DNA from: Adiantum capillus-veneris
Taxonomy: Eukaryota > Streptophyta > Polypodiopsida > Polypodiales > Pteridaceae
Assembly (NCBI GenBank): GCA_014529385.2
Contig: CM043944.1
Coordinates: forward strand, 82,696,884 to 82,760,883
Length of the DNA: 64,000 bases
Reading direction: 5' to 3'
In this document: piece after piece, positions 34,255-46,601 of the stretch
Position numbering within the stretch: the first letter of the stretch is position 1
Layout of the letters: each line of letters begins with the position of its first letter
Made by a program: the position numbers and the translations under genes
The notes under the pieces: generated by a model
What the model was told of the DNA's origin: nothing
Seen by the model: only the letters and a program-made list of their open reading frames with translations
The model's database searches: none

Positions 34255-35775
34255 TGTAATGGAATTGGCCTATTTAATTTGAGAGTAGCGGAAATTAATG
34301 AGAGTACTTTTGAGAAATGACTTTGTGAGAATAGCGAGTGAACATAATTGAAGATAGCAACATAATCATAGCAATTAGCTAACTTGGCATGAACAATACT
34401 TTTGCAAGAGAGAGAATTTAGAGAACATGACAATATTTGAGGACCGGATTTATGTGGAGCCGGTCCCCCCTCCAATAGGCATTTGTATTATAATTTCTCC
34501 CATTAAGAGAGACTTGTTACAATACAATCTTTGTGTTCCTTGTGACCTAGGTGATGCAATGAAGATGGAAAGCTTCATGCATCACAAACATAACATAAAA
34601 TTGAAGAAAGCTTTAACTATACCAAGCCTCAATCCCAAGACCTCAAACACCTTCGAAGGTGGAGAGAGCTAGTAGGGAATGAGGGTAGGGAAGAGGAAGA
34701 AGAAACATTTCGTAGGAGAAAGAATTAGTTCCTCACTTATCATAACTCTTGTTGCTAGCATACATAATAGCATAGTAATGAAGAAGAAGGAGATGGCAAG
34801 CTTAAGCATGAAGCATGGCTCTTGGTTGGATTTGCACTCCATATCCAAGAGTGTTGATGTAGGCTCTCAACCTCTACTTGCTTGGAGAAGGAGAGGGAGC
34901 TCTTGCACTTTGCATAGCACACAATGAGAGTGTTTGTGAGTGTGTGTGGGTGAGTATACCCCCTAAGAAATCCCCTAGCTTGCTTGGGTCGACCCCCCCC
35001 TTGTAGCTCATGCTTGAAGCTCATTGGACCCCTCCCGGCCTAGCCAATCACAAGCAGGAGGCATTACAAGCAGCAAGGGTAGCCTTGAGACAAGTGTCCC
35101 CCTTTCCCCTTTGAGAGAGAGGGATAGATAAATGCTAAATCATTTAATTAAATCTCCTAAATTATTATTGGACCGCTTGGGTGGCCAACCAATAGGCTTC
35201 AGGCACACCATGAGGGCAACATGAGGAGGAACTTGACAAGTGTCCCTTTTGCTTTCTTTGTACCATGCATGCTTTGTGTGAGTGTGTGGGTGTTCTCTCT
35301 CATCCCCCCTCATGTAGGGCTCGCCCCCTCCTTGTAGGGATTGAATCTTTGACTTTTTGACACCTCAAGCCCCTCATGCATAGGCCCAGTTCCCACCACA
35401 AGCTTGGCTCATAAGCACTTTAAGCTTGGGCTGGGTTCTCACCTCAAGTGCAACCCTAGCATCTCAAGCATGTCAAGCACCTCAAGCATCTCAATAATTA
35501 AGCACCTCAATCATCAAGCACCTTAGTCATTAAGCATGACAAGCAGGACAAGTACCTCGAGCTGGGTCGAGTTCCCGCGCCTCAAGCTCAGCCCTAGCGT
35601 ACCTAAGGTCAAAGGCCTTTTACACACATTATTGGAGGTCTTCAATGAAGCTAACCCTAAGGTCTTATGCTCCATTTGTTAACCTTGAGCTTTGATAGAC
35701 CATCTCTCATTTGGGCCCCTTTACCATTGGCCCCGTGTTGAGATAGATCTATAAGCACATGTCTATATCTTAACA
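34255..35775 (-). repeat. G2 3' LTR, complete
   Basis: 1,521 bp; on the minus strand it begins TGTTAAGATATAG and ends CCATTACA, so TG...CA ends are intact. It matches the truncated 5' LTR over 34,255-35,420. It keeps about 290 bp (near 34,853-35,143) that the 5' LTR lacks. The part toward 35,580 holds a degenerate CAAGCACCT minisatellite (35,440-35,580) that the 5' LTR has lost. Confidence 0.85.
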
Positions 35776-35797
35776 CTTGTTCCCGTTTATTCTCCCA
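35776..35797 (-). promoter_or_regulatory. G2 polypurine tract
   Basis: Immediately ahead of the 3' LTR on the minus strand lies GGGAGAATAAACGGGAACAA, ending one base before TGTTAAG. Such purine-rich runs prime plus-strand DNA synthesis. Confidence 0.65.
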
Positions 35798-36215
35798 CAT
35801 TAAGTGATCAATTTAATATGAGAAAATCATTTGGGTTGGTTAGATTTTATGACATTACCTCTCTCTTGAAATCATAGTCGTCCTTGACTATGAGGTAGAA
35901 GAGATAAAGCCTTAGTCATTAGTCAATTTTACTTAGCGAGCAGAGGATCCCTTTTTACCCTACGACATCTTTCCAAGATGGATGACTAATCCATTTGGTG
36001 CTTGGGAGACATAGCTGCCCCGCAAGCATGTCTGCTCTTTAGTCCATTTCATTCTCCCAAAGTAGAGTGACAAATTCTACTTGGTGTTTGAGAGACGTCG
36101 TCATCACAAACATGATTCTAAGCATGCATACTAGTTAAACTTGTGCACAATTAAAAAGAGGACTAGTCTTATAAGACAAAAACATGAGTCATTTAAAAGA
36201 AATTTGTACATTTGC

Positions 36216-37251
36216 TTACTCTAATATAGCATTGTAAGCATTGACAAGGTTCATACTATCCTTAAGCTGTATTTCTTGCATACATCTAGCATCTTCAAAA
36301 GAATATTTTTTGAACTTAATAAGATACCGTCGGATAATCTTACCATGTCGTAGTACCTTGTCTTCATGCCGAAGGACAGCTTCGGGTTGTAGCACCTCTT
36401 CTTGGTCTTCAACTTCGGGAGGGTCTTCAATAATTGGTTCAGTTGGCGGCTCTCCTTTGTAGGGCTTAAGTAGGCTTACATGAAAGGCATTGTGTATGAG
36501 CCAATGGTTGGGCAACTTGAGTTGATAAGCCGTCTCATTGATGGGCTTCAAGATTTGGAAAGGACCATAGTATCTTTTTGCTAGTTTAGCATAATACTTT
36601 TGATGGCCGTAGGATTTTTGCCCGTCGTTTGCCTTAATCGAGCCTTAGGAAACTTGAGTAAGACCCAATCATTTTCTTTGAACATTAAAGCTCTTCTGTG
36701 CTTATCAGCAGCAACAACTTTTTGCCTTTGTTGAGAGATGGATATAGCCTCCTTAATCTTTTGAAAAGATTCTTGTAGGTCACGGCTATACTCATCGGCG
36801 CGAAGATCTTCCCATGTACTTTGAGTAGCAAGGGACTTTTAGGTCTTCCCTCAATGATCTCAAAAGGTGCTTTTCCCGTAGAAGTATGTACAGTATTATT
36901 GTAGTCATACTGTACAAGAGGTAAATACTTTTCCCATTGTGAGCGTTGATCTACTTCGGTAACATAAGTCTTGAGTAGATCGAGTATCGTAAGATTGGCT
37001 ATCTCACTTTGGCCATCCGTTTGTGGGTGATAGGCCGAAGAGAAATTCAATCTTGTTCCTAGATTTTCAAAGAGACCTTTCTAGAAATTACTGGTCATTC
37101 TAGGATCTCTGTCTGATACGATGGATGTGGGTAATCCATGGTGCTTAAAAATCTGAGATATGAAGAGAGTTGCCATTTGATGTGCCTTAATAGTCTTTTT
37201 GACAGGAATAAAATGTGCTTGCTTGCTAAACCTGTCAATTATTGTCCATAT
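36216..37251 (-). pseudogene. G2 integrase core and chromodomain-like tail
   Basis: Continues the pol frame after a TGA at 37,252-37,254. Integrase core: second Asp in I-V-S-D-R-D-P-R-M-T, then A-Y-H-P-Q-T-D-G-Q-S-E with the catalytic Glu, and D-Y-N-N-T-V-H-T-S-T-G-K-A-P-F-E. A TAG lies near 37,083. After frameshifts, 36,551-36,216 reads [18 protein letters not shown] and then [22 protein letters not shown]. The last part fits a chromodomain, which targets insertion to chromatin marks; a Cys stands where the usual Trp of 'A-T-W-E' is expected. Confidence 0.8.
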
Positions 37252-39229
37252 TCATGTATTCCCATGGATAGACTTGGGTAATCCAAAGATGAAATCCATG
37301 GATATACTCTTCCATGGTGAATTTGGGATAGGCAATGGCTGGAGTAATCTAGGTTGCTTCCCTCTATCATACTTGGTCTTTTGGCATACTACACATTTTG
37401 AAACATACTCTTGTATGTCCACTTTCATAGTAGGCCAATAGAAGTACGTCTCTACTCCTCGGAGAGTAGGTTGAATACCTCTATGCCCCGCATATGGAGG
37501 AGCATGGGATTCATACATAACTTTCTCACGAAGGGAATGGGTAACACATAGCCTATTGCCCTGGAGAAGATAACCATCCTGCAAGGTGAATGGTTCCTCT
37601 TTCTTCCCCAAAGCAAGGGCTGACATTATGTCTCTAAAGTCAGGGTCAGTAGCATACTCATATATCATAGAGGATAGATCATTGTGAGTAGCTATAGACA
37701 CCGCATTAACTTTGGGTTGTCGTGAAAGTGCATCGGCCACTTGATTGTGCTTACCAGCTATGTGAGCAATATGGAAATTAAATTGCGAAAGAAAATTTTC
37801 CCACCTCATTTGTTTGTTGGAAATCTTGGTTTGTGTCATGAAATATTTGAGACTTTGGTGGTCGGTTCGTAGGATAAATGGAGTCCCCAATAGGTAGTGC
37901 TTCCATGTGTCTAGGGCATGTAGAACAACTAAAAGCTCTTTCTCATAAATGCCCAAGACTCGTTCATCAATATTGAGCCTCCGGCTTTCATATGCTATGG
38001 CATGCCCTTCTTGAAGCAAAACTGCTCCAAGGCAATCACCACAAGCATCACATTGGACCTCAAATGGCTTTGAGAGATCCGAAAGCATGAGGACTGGTTG
38101 GTAAGTAAGCTTCTTTTTGAGCTTTTCAAAAGCATTTTTCTCCTTAGCAGTCCATACAAACTTAACGTTCTTCTTAGTTAAGTCGTGTAGTGGTCCTGCT
38201 ACTTGAGAGAATTTTGCTATGAAGCATCTATAGTATGCGCACATACCAACAAAGCTTCTTAGCTCATGTAGATTTCTTGGGTTAGGCCATGATTTCATTA
38301 CCTCTAACTTTGATGGATCCATTCGGATACCATCTTTAGAGATAATATGACCTAGGTATTGAATCTCTTGAAGGAAGAATTCGCTTTTCTTTTGGTTGAG
38401 AAAAAGCTTGTTCTCCCTCAATGCTTGAAAAATCACTTGGAGATGTTGCTTATGTTCCTCCAAAGACTTGGAGTAGATGATGATATCATCAAAGAACACT
38501 CCAGTGAATTTGCGGTATGGTCTAAAAATTTTCTCCATCAAACGATTGAACGTAGCTGGTGCATTAGTCAAGCCAAAAGGCATGACTAGATATTCATAAA
38601 GACCAAACGTTGTGCAAAACGCGGTCTTTAAGATATCTTCATCCACTATCCTTATTTGATGATAGCCACTCTTAAGGTCAATCCTACTGAAGTAGGTAGA
38701 GCCTTGTAGCTTATCAAACAGATCTTCTACCTGAGGTACGGGAAATCTGTTTTTGATAGTGATATAGTTTAGTGCTCGATAGTCCACACACATACGGTAT
38801 GTGCCATCTTTCTTTTGCACTAAAAGTACTGGAGAACAAAAAGGGAGAGGAACTAGGCCTCACCATCCCTTTGTCTACCAGCTCTTGTACTTGCCTCATG
38901 ATCTCCTCTTGTTGAGCTTGTGAGACTCAATAAGGAGGCTTGTTAGGTGGTGAGCTTCCAGGAAGGAGCTCAATGCGATGGTCATCATCCCCTCGTTTTG
39001 GAGGTAAGTCCATAGGGATATCATCACTGAACACATCTTGGAATCCTTTTAGAAAATTAAACAAGTCTAACTCTTCTTGATTCCTACCATTTACATTTGA
39101 TGAAACATTAGTATCTTTTAGAGACTCTTTGAAAAAAATCATGTACGGAGAAACTGAGCTCTTCATTGACTTATCAAAAGCAAGAGGATTTACAAGTGGA
39201 GTAGTGCGACCACGCTCACTAGCATCTAT
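37252..39229 (-). pseudogene. G2 reverse transcriptase, RNase H and integrase N-terminus
   Basis: Long open frame 37,252-38,820. RT: Q-K-K-D-G-T-Y-R-M-C-V-D-Y-R-A-L-N, R-I-D-L-K-S-G-Y-H-Q-I-R, M-P-F-G-L-T-N-A-P-A-T-F and F-F-D-D at 38,485-38,496. RNase H: F-E-V-Q-C-D-A-C, Y-E-K-E-L-L-V-V-L-H-A-L and L-R-T-D-H-Q-S-L. The integrase zinc-binding region (S-H-A-P-P-Y-A-G-H, C-V-V-C-Q-K-T-K) and first Asp (S-M-D-F-I-F-G-L-P) follow. Upstream, 38,821-39,229 holds the RT lead-in (E-E-I-M-R-Q-V-Q-E-L-V-D-K-G, R-P-S-S-S-P-F) in another phase owing to one extra base near 38,845. Confidence 0.88.
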
Positions 39230-41796
39230 TGATAGCCGTTTTTCGGCTTTCCATAATTGCCACAGTAAGCTATCTCACCCTATCAAATCACTCAAACATT
39301 TTGGTTATCCCTACCATTTCATTGTACATAGGCGTGTGTGAGTTAGGGGACTTTCTCCATATTTTTTTAAAAACCCTCAATTAGCTAGTCACTGGGCTAG
39401 TTGAGCCAAAAAACTAAATAAAATCAAAAAAATAAAATATATTATGGTCCATTTGTATGTAAATATTTCATTGTATATAGGGCCTAAATAAAAGGATTTT
39501 TCATAATTATTTTGGTATTTATCTAAATATTTCTACCTATGGTGTGCTATTTATGCTATGTACATTGACTCACCATTACCATATTTTTTCTTACCATTTT
39601 GCATAGTCTTTACTCCATGTTAAAATAATTTCATGCAAGATTCTCTTATTTTTGGTGTAACTCCATCCCAATAAAAATCCAAAAAAACTAGTTTATTTAT
39701 GTGTATATTTTTTTACTATTGTCATTTTTCCTTCCTACATCTATTCTCTATTACTCTCATAAATTAGACCACCAAAAATATTCATCTTTTATGGTAGACT
39801 TATAATGAGAGAGATTTATTTTGATCCCTTTATATTTTTTCCACATATATTATTTATATCTGACATGTACATATTTTTTTAGACCCCTAAATATTTGATT
39901 TTCTTAGTTGTACTATTCACTTATATCATGATCTCAACAATATCTTCAATTATAGACCTACCAAATAAGGTCAAGGGTATGTGGAATGTATGCATGCACC
40001 ATGGGGAGCTCACTCTTGGAGGTATTCAAAAGAATCATCCAAAGAAGGACCTCACAAGGACCTTGTGCAGTGGAAAAAATAATCGGTTTTGCTAAAATTT
40101 TAAAGATCACATGCTCCCCGAATTTGAAAAGGTGATACAAACAAAAGTTGTAGCTCCTGAGCTGAACTTTCACCTCAAATTTTTTCGTATTTTTTTGAGC
40201 TAGGAGCTGTGAGCTATGATTTTATTGGTGGACCCCAGTTTGCCCATGCTATGCAGCCACACTCCCTCTTCCACTTTATCATTTTCCTCTTTCACACACA
40301 CTCCTCCCTCTCGTTCCCACTCCCAAACCTGCAACTACCATGTCCTAATTCACCCTCTTCACCATTGCCACATCTCTCACACCTCCATAGCCTTCATCCT
40401 CCATTTCTACACCCTAGGTGTCCCCCTTTCTCTCTACATATATGTCCATATTACCATACTCTCTTCAGCTTTGTAAAGAACTTCAAAAAATCAGCAAAAA
40501 TCCAAGGTTAACCTCTACAAATGAAGGCTTTATCATGAATTTTCCAAGGTTTGAAGATAACGTAGCTTCATCGACACGCGTTACTTCGCCATGTTGACCG
40601 CTTCTTCTACCGGTGTTGTAAAGAGGTGAATGTGAACTTCTCCAAATCTTCAACCTCTCTTTACAAGCTCATCCCTTTTCTAACTTTCCTCATCAAATTT
40701 TCACCATTTGGTGAATGATTTTGTAAATATTTTTTAGTGATAAATAACCACTAACCTTATTGTAAAATGCACCCTCTACTAGAGTAGGCACTCCCAAATT
40801 ATTCACTCAATCCTCTCTCCTTTCATCCTCAATAATTCTCTTCCCTTGAGCCTACATCCATGTGACTCAAAGGACAAGAGAGACCCACCCTCATTACAAA
40901 AAAAAAAATATATATGCATAATCTTTTATTCCTTCAAATAAACTTGATTAGGCCTAATCCTAATCGGGGCTTCTAAAACCTATAATAGAGCCCTTCTCTC
41001 CCTTGTAAATCATCACATGATCACACTACACCACACCATTGTCAACACATAACACACCACTCTTCAAGCCTAGTTGTGTAGAGTGTGTGCATTGTGAGTG
41101 CTCTATTCCATCACTACACATAGGTGCATGGAGAAGCTTGAAGTTAGTTATGCCATCTAGAGGAGTGGAGTGATACTATACTCTTCACCACACTTGTAGC
41201 CTACTCTTGTGCATAAATAAGATTTATAGTTTTGGGTGTAATTGTATGATGCATTGACTTGATAAGTTGGCTCATCAGGTGGTTGAAGGTATATTGTCCT
41301 TGAAGTTTGTTGTGCCATTTCATGCTTGGTGGTTTGAGGGCTTGTTGAATTGTTTGCCTAAAAGGTCAATTGTAAGAGGGTGCTCGGTGAGAGGGCTCCC
41401 GTGACCTAAAGACAATTTGTGTATTGGCAACAAGGTCAAGTTTTGTGTTGTCCCTCTATTTCTCATCAAGCTTTGTGTGCATCTAGTCTTTAAGGCTAAG
41501 ATTGAGTTGCTCAAATTGATTTGTGAGCTTTACCTCTCTCTGGCATGGTGAATGTTTGTGTTTGGTGTGTGTGGCTATCTTGCATTCCCCTCTCTTTGTG
41601 CATTTGAGTACAAGGAGATTTCACGTGCGTCCTAGTTCGCATCTACAACTAAGTGGTGCCCCTTTTCTTGTTTGGTTTCTGGCTGTGGGTTATTGTTGTC
41701 TCTGATTGTGCTTGCCCCAGCCCCAATTGAGCAGCACGGGAGCCTCGAAGGGTGTTTAGAGGCCGCTCTTCTTGTTGACCGCCCCGGACCGCCTCA
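39230..41796 (+). mobile_element. Nested insertion in G2, probable solo LTR
   Basis: 2,567 bp that begins TGATAGCC and ends CCGCCTCA, flanked on both sides by CTAT (39,226-39,229 and 41,797-41,800). Removing the insert with one CTAT brings the protease and RT parts of G2 back into one phase, which fixes both borders. TG...CA ends and a short target duplication fit an LTR; no internal coding domain is present, so a solo LTR or non-autonomous element is likely. A plus-strand TATA-like CTATAATAG near 40,980 and the downstream region look like U3/R. The sequence is AT-rich on the left; reading frames in it (for example 40,209-40,511) are not convincing. Confidence 0.75.
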
Positions 41797-42589
41797 CTAT
41801 ATACATGTTCTTTCCCCTGTAGGTGAAGTAGATTCTCCTTTCAGGGAACTTCATGTTGGCAGCCATGCGATCAAACCATGGTGCCCCTAGGATAACATCA
41901 TCATCTTGGAGAGGAGAGATGAAGAAGTCTTCTTTGTTGACATAGCTTTGGACATGAAGCCTCAACTTCCCAATCAAGGGAGTAACGGAGGCTTGTTGTC
42001 CCTTGAAAGCTGCATCAGCCACTACTATATCTCCCATCTCAAAAGCTTGAATGCCCAACTTGGTGGCCAACTCCGTTGATGTGAAGTTGAGAGTAGAGCC
42101 AGGGTCAAACAAGATGAAGGCATCATGCTCTCTTACCTTTCCCCAAGCATAGGAAAGTGACGATCCTTTGCAATGAGCATCCTCTTTTGGAGCTTCGATG
42201 GTGGAAGCCCTAGGAGTCTCATTGCGAGTATTCTTCTTGGGGCAAGAACGATAACCATGTCCTTGCTCCCCACACTTGAAACACTTATGGTCCTTGCGAA
42301 AAGCTTCAAGATCTTCAGGAGAGAGTTTTTTTTTACCTTTGTAAACTCCCTTCTCCTTAGACCGATTGTTGTTGTTGCTGGAAGTGACTTGGGAAGTATT
42401 TTGAACATTGGTTTTCCCCTTTGCATCATTTTTGTCTTTGTTTTCCATGGGCTTGACATTACGTCTAGCCCCTTGATGGAAATTGATGCGTGAAGCAACC
42501 ATGGTGTGATGGATTACTTCGCTAATAGTACCAGGCTGTTGAGAGTTGATGTATTCGGCCATCTCTTCAGGTAATCCCGCACAGAATTG
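41797..42589 (-). pseudogene. G2 gag C-terminus and protease
   Basis: Begins M-A-E-Y-I-N-S-Q-Q and continues through a basic linker to a canonical CCHC zinc knuckle, C-F-K-C-G-E-Q-G-H-G-Y-R-S-C, at 42,242-42,283. The aspartic protease has its active site as F-I-L-F-D-P-G-S-T-L-N-F (D-P-G at 42,098-42,106), a form common in plant gypsy proteins, and D-V-I-L-G-A-P-W-F near 41,890. The frame runs into the nested insertion, where it meets a stop at 41,756. Confidence 0.85.
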
Positions 42590-43567
42590 CTACCTTTTCT
42601 CGGCAAAGTCTATCTTTTGAAAGACAGTAGCCTTGAGATGTAAATCCCAAAACTTGTCTACGTACTTGTGGATAGACTCATGAGAGAGAAGCTTCAAGCT
42701 GCGCCATTCAGTAAGCACTTTGTCTTTTGCATCGCTTGCAAGGAATTGCTTCATGATGGAGACTCGTAAAGTTTTCCATGTCTTTGGGGCTTCACCATTG
42801 CCAGGAAGGCTAGCCCACCATTGACGAGCTGATTTTTGGAAGTGCATAGCTACATGGCATAGCTTGGAGGAGTGTGTGAAGCCCTCATCTCCAAAGGCCG
42901 CATCAAATTGCTGGATGAAGGCCAACACTTTGCCGGTAGCACCAAAGGTGCCATTATAGGTGAGAAAAGAGATACTCTTTACTCCCTCCTTGAACTTCTT
43001 TAGCTTTTGTGACCTTCGCCATGCAGGAAATGATTTGCGATGTCCTCCCCTCTTGTATTCTCTAGGCGAATAGCCACAAATTTCATCGGAAGAGGAGGAA
43101 GGTGAAGAAGAAGGAGAAGAGGGTGACCTCCTCCTAGCCCTTTTCTTCCTTTGTTTCCTCTCTTGCCTTTCAGAGTGATGAGGAGAAGGACTATGTGTTG
43201 ATATTTTCCTATTGGGAGGAGTGGGTGATCGTCTAGACCGCCGTCTTCGTGGAGCCACATCTTTAGAGGAACTTAAACTTTCATTGCTTTCTTGATCTTT
43301 GGATTCCTCCTCTCAAATGGGAGAGAGTCTTGTTTTGGGGGTCTCTTCAAGAGGCCTCCTAAGCTCTCTCTCCTCTTGGAGAGGAAGGGAAATTCCATAA
43401 GCACGAAGTTGTTGAGTAACTTTGGCTTGCAAAGCAGGGTTGCCCATAGCTTACTGCAACCTAGTGACGAGATAATTCACAAACATGGGAGCATCATCAT
43501 TAGCACCTTCATGTGTAAAATCAAAGCTATCAATGTTCATTCTACTCTCTTGATTATTGTCAGCCAT
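42590..43567 (-). pseudogene. G2 gag N-terminus and capsid domain
   Basis: ATG at 43,565-43,567 starts M-A-D-N-N-Q-E-S-R-M-N-I-D in the same phase as the capsid block. Stops TAA (43,451-43,453) and TGA (43,313-43,315) interrupt the N-terminal part, and TAG (42,590-42,592) ends the capsid block. An Arg/Ser-rich stretch (43,250-43,090) precedes the gag core: F-L-T-Y-N-G-T-F, F-I-Q-Q-F-D-A-A-F, S-A-R-Q-W-W-A-S-L, F-L-A-S-D. Choosing the upstream ATG over the internal GTG at 43,258 follows the phase and the MADNNQ-like start close to the LTR. Confidence 0.82.
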
Positions 43568-43967
43568 GTTAACAAAATTTATGTATGTACTTAGTGTATG
43601 CTTTGGCAATTCAAAACCTTAGTTGCCACTCCTCTTAGCCTTTGAAAATCGGCTCTTAAGTATCTACACCCACAACTCGAAGTGGTTAATTATGGAGAGT
43701 AGAGGAGTAGGTCTAACATAGCAGAGTTGCCGAGGGCTAGCTCCTTTCGGACTTCTTATGGCTCAATAATGGTAAAGCGTAGGCAAGTCTAAAAAGACTC
43801 CATTATTAAGTCCAAAGCTCCCGACGTGTGCACCATCCCCCACATAGTGGGCTCAACAAAACTGATAATAGATCCCAGTTCCACTTACCCTAATATAATT
43901 AACAACATCAACCATTTATAGGCTACTTAAGACCTCTCTTCTTAAGCAAGAAAAGAGAAACCAAATT

Positions 43968-43978
43968 CTCTGATACCA
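43968..43978 (-). promoter_or_regulatory. G2 primer-binding site, initiator Met tRNA
   Basis: The minus strand reads TGGTATCAGAG one base inside the 5' LTR end. This is the usual plant LTR-retrotransposon primer site complementary to initiator methionine tRNA. Confidence 0.9.
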
Positions 43979-43979
43979 A

Positions 43980-44859
43980 TGTAATGGAATTGACCTATTT
44001 AATTTGAGAGTAGCGGAAATTAATGAGAGTACTTTTGAGAAATGACTTTGTGAGCATAGCGGGTGAACATAATTGAAGATAGCAACATAATCATAGCAAT
44101 TAGCTAACTTGGCATGAACAATACTTTTGCAAGAGAGAGAATTTAGAGAACATGACAATAGTTGAGGACCGGATTTATGTGGAGCCGGTCCCCCCTCCAA
44201 TAGGCATTTGTATTATGATTTCTCCCATTAAGAGAGACTTGTTACAATACAATCTTTGTGTTCCTTGTGACCTAGGTGATGCAATGAAGATGGAAAGCTT
44301 CATGCATCACAAACATAACATAAAATTGAAGAAAGATTTAACTATCCCAAGCCTCAGTCCCAAGACCTCAAACACCTTCGAAGGTGGAGAGAGCTAGCAG
44401 GGAATGAGGGTAGGGAAGAGGAAGAAGAAACTTTTCGTAGGAGAAAGAACTAGTTCCTCACTTATCATAACTCTTGTTGCTAGCATACATAATAGCATAG
44501 TAATGAAGAAGAAGGAGATGGCAAGCTTAACCATTGAAGCATGGCTCTTGGTTGGATTTACACTCCATATCCTAAATCATTTAATTAAATCTCCTAAATT
44601 ATTATTGGACCCCTTGGGTGGCCAACCAATAGGCTTCAGGCACACCATGAGGGCAACATGAGGAGGAACTTGACAAGTGTCCCTTTTGCTTTCTTTGTAC
44701 CATGCATGCCTTGTGTGAGTGTGTGGGTGTTCTCTCTCATCCCCCCTCATGCAGGGCTCACACCCTCCTTGTAGGGATTGAATCTTTGACTTTTTGACAC
44801 CTCAAGCCCCTCATGCATAGGCCCAGTTCCCACCACAAGCTTGGTTCATAAGCACTTTT
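43980..44859 (-). repeat. G2 5' LTR, truncated with internal deletion
   Basis: Matches the 3' LTR from its CA end (43,980) to 44,859, then stops; the outer ~355 bp with the TG end are missing. About 290 bp are also deleted near 44,573. The missing outer part is the U3 start, so this LTR could not drive a normal transcript. Confidence 0.85.
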
Positions 44860-44935
44860 TATGCGGTACTCATGCCCATTGTAGCCGCAATGTTCCATTG
44901 CATATTTAGCAACATTTTCAGCCCTAAGCGTCTCA

Positions 44936-45317
44936 AATTAGTGCTTGCATCTTCTTTTTTGAAGGCCATTCATAGAACATCCTTCTCCTCATTCAGGAAA
45001 TTTTGGCCTCCTCTCAAAGACATCTTGCAATGGCATTTCAGCCATATTCTTACACTCTATTCTCAAGCCTATTTGTCACATCTTGGGGCATTCATTGAAC
45101 CAACTATTGGCTGCCAGTATGTGCCATCATCGTGTCTGTGTTGTAGCAACAATCTTTGGCTGCATATTCAACAACCAGATATTTAAACCTTTGATCTTTC
45201 TGCAATGGTGCTTGCATCATCCCTTTTGGAGGTCATACTAGCACATCCTTCTCTCCAACCAAGGCATTTTGGCCTCATCATAGTGGGGTCTTGCTATCGC
45301 ATCTAAGCCATGTTCAA
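44936..45317. repeat. Diverged ~265-bp tandem repeat
   Basis: The block 'gtgcttgcatc...cattttggcctc...tctcaag' near 44,940-45,066 recurs near 45,206-45,330 with many differences. No gene seen. Confidence 0.5.
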
Positions 45318-45958
<641 letters not shown>

Positions 45959-46601
45959 TTGAAAACGGGCGCCTTTTCATTCAATGCGAATGTCTTTTTC
46001 ATGAGGTAGGCGACGGTCATTTGATATGGCTTTCATCATCATTGAAATTTAAAAAAATCACAAAATTGTCAACTAGTGTTGGAATTTGAAGCTTTTGACA
46101 CCGCCAATGTGTCCGGAACATCCAAAAACCTAAAAGATGCCTATCTACTTGCCTCAATCTGACACCCAGAGAGGGAGAAATCGCCAAAAAACCCCTAAAA
46201 AGGGAATTTTGGATCATGGCGCGCGAGGGACCGTCTGGAGAATTCTAGATGACCCTGTGCACACCGTGATCCACGTTTTCTATTTTTTGCCTCACGACGC
46301 GTGGAGGGCCATTTGGAATTTTCCAGATGGTCCCCCGCGTGCCATGAGACAAAATCTCCTTCTTAGGGGTATTTTGACAATTTCTCCCTCTCTGGCTGTC
46401 AGATTAAGGCAAGTACATAGACATTTTTTAAGTTTTTGGTCATTTTGGATGCATTGGTGGTATCAAAAACTTAAAATTCTAACACCAACTAATAATTTTG
46501 TGATTTTTTTAATTTCAATGATGACGAAAGCTATATTGAATGAGCGTCATGTACTTCATGAAAATGACACATGGATTGAATGAAAAAGTGACCGTTTTCA
46601 A
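45959..46601. mobile_element. Foldback element, near-complete hairpin
   Basis: Left arm (45,959-46,272) and right arm (46,290-46,601) are inverted copies of about 310 bp at roughly 80% by eye, starting TTGAAAACGG on each side and closing on a loop of under 25 bp. Landmarks include 'tcaatctgacacccagagag' against 'ctctctggctgtcagattaa'. No clear target duplication was found. The open frame 46,137-46,583 crosses both arms and is an artefact. A transcript would fold into long double-stranded RNA, a possible source of small RNAs (inference). Confidence 0.85.

Larger units (their letters stand above)
34255..44859 (-). mobile_element. Ty3/gypsy chromovirus-like retrotransposon G2 with nested insertion
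   Basis: Minus-strand element with 5' LTR (43,980-44,859, truncated), Met-tRNA primer site, gag, protease, RT, RNase H, integrase, chromodomain-like tail, polypurine tract and 3' LTR (34,255-35,775). Domain order and tail place it with chromoviruses. It is inactive: three stops in gag, a one-base insertion ahead of RT, two stops and shifts in integrase, and a 2,567-bp insertion (39,230-41,796) between protease and RT. No flanking target duplication can be read because the outer end of the 5' LTR is missing. Confidence 0.88.

Noticed and set aside
40209-40511. Coding exon in the nested insertion
   Set aside because: A Pro/Ser/His-rich frame from a C/T-rich patch, with no start context, domain or repeat support.
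46137-46583. 148-codon open frame
   Set aside because: It crosses both arms of the foldback element and has no protein features.
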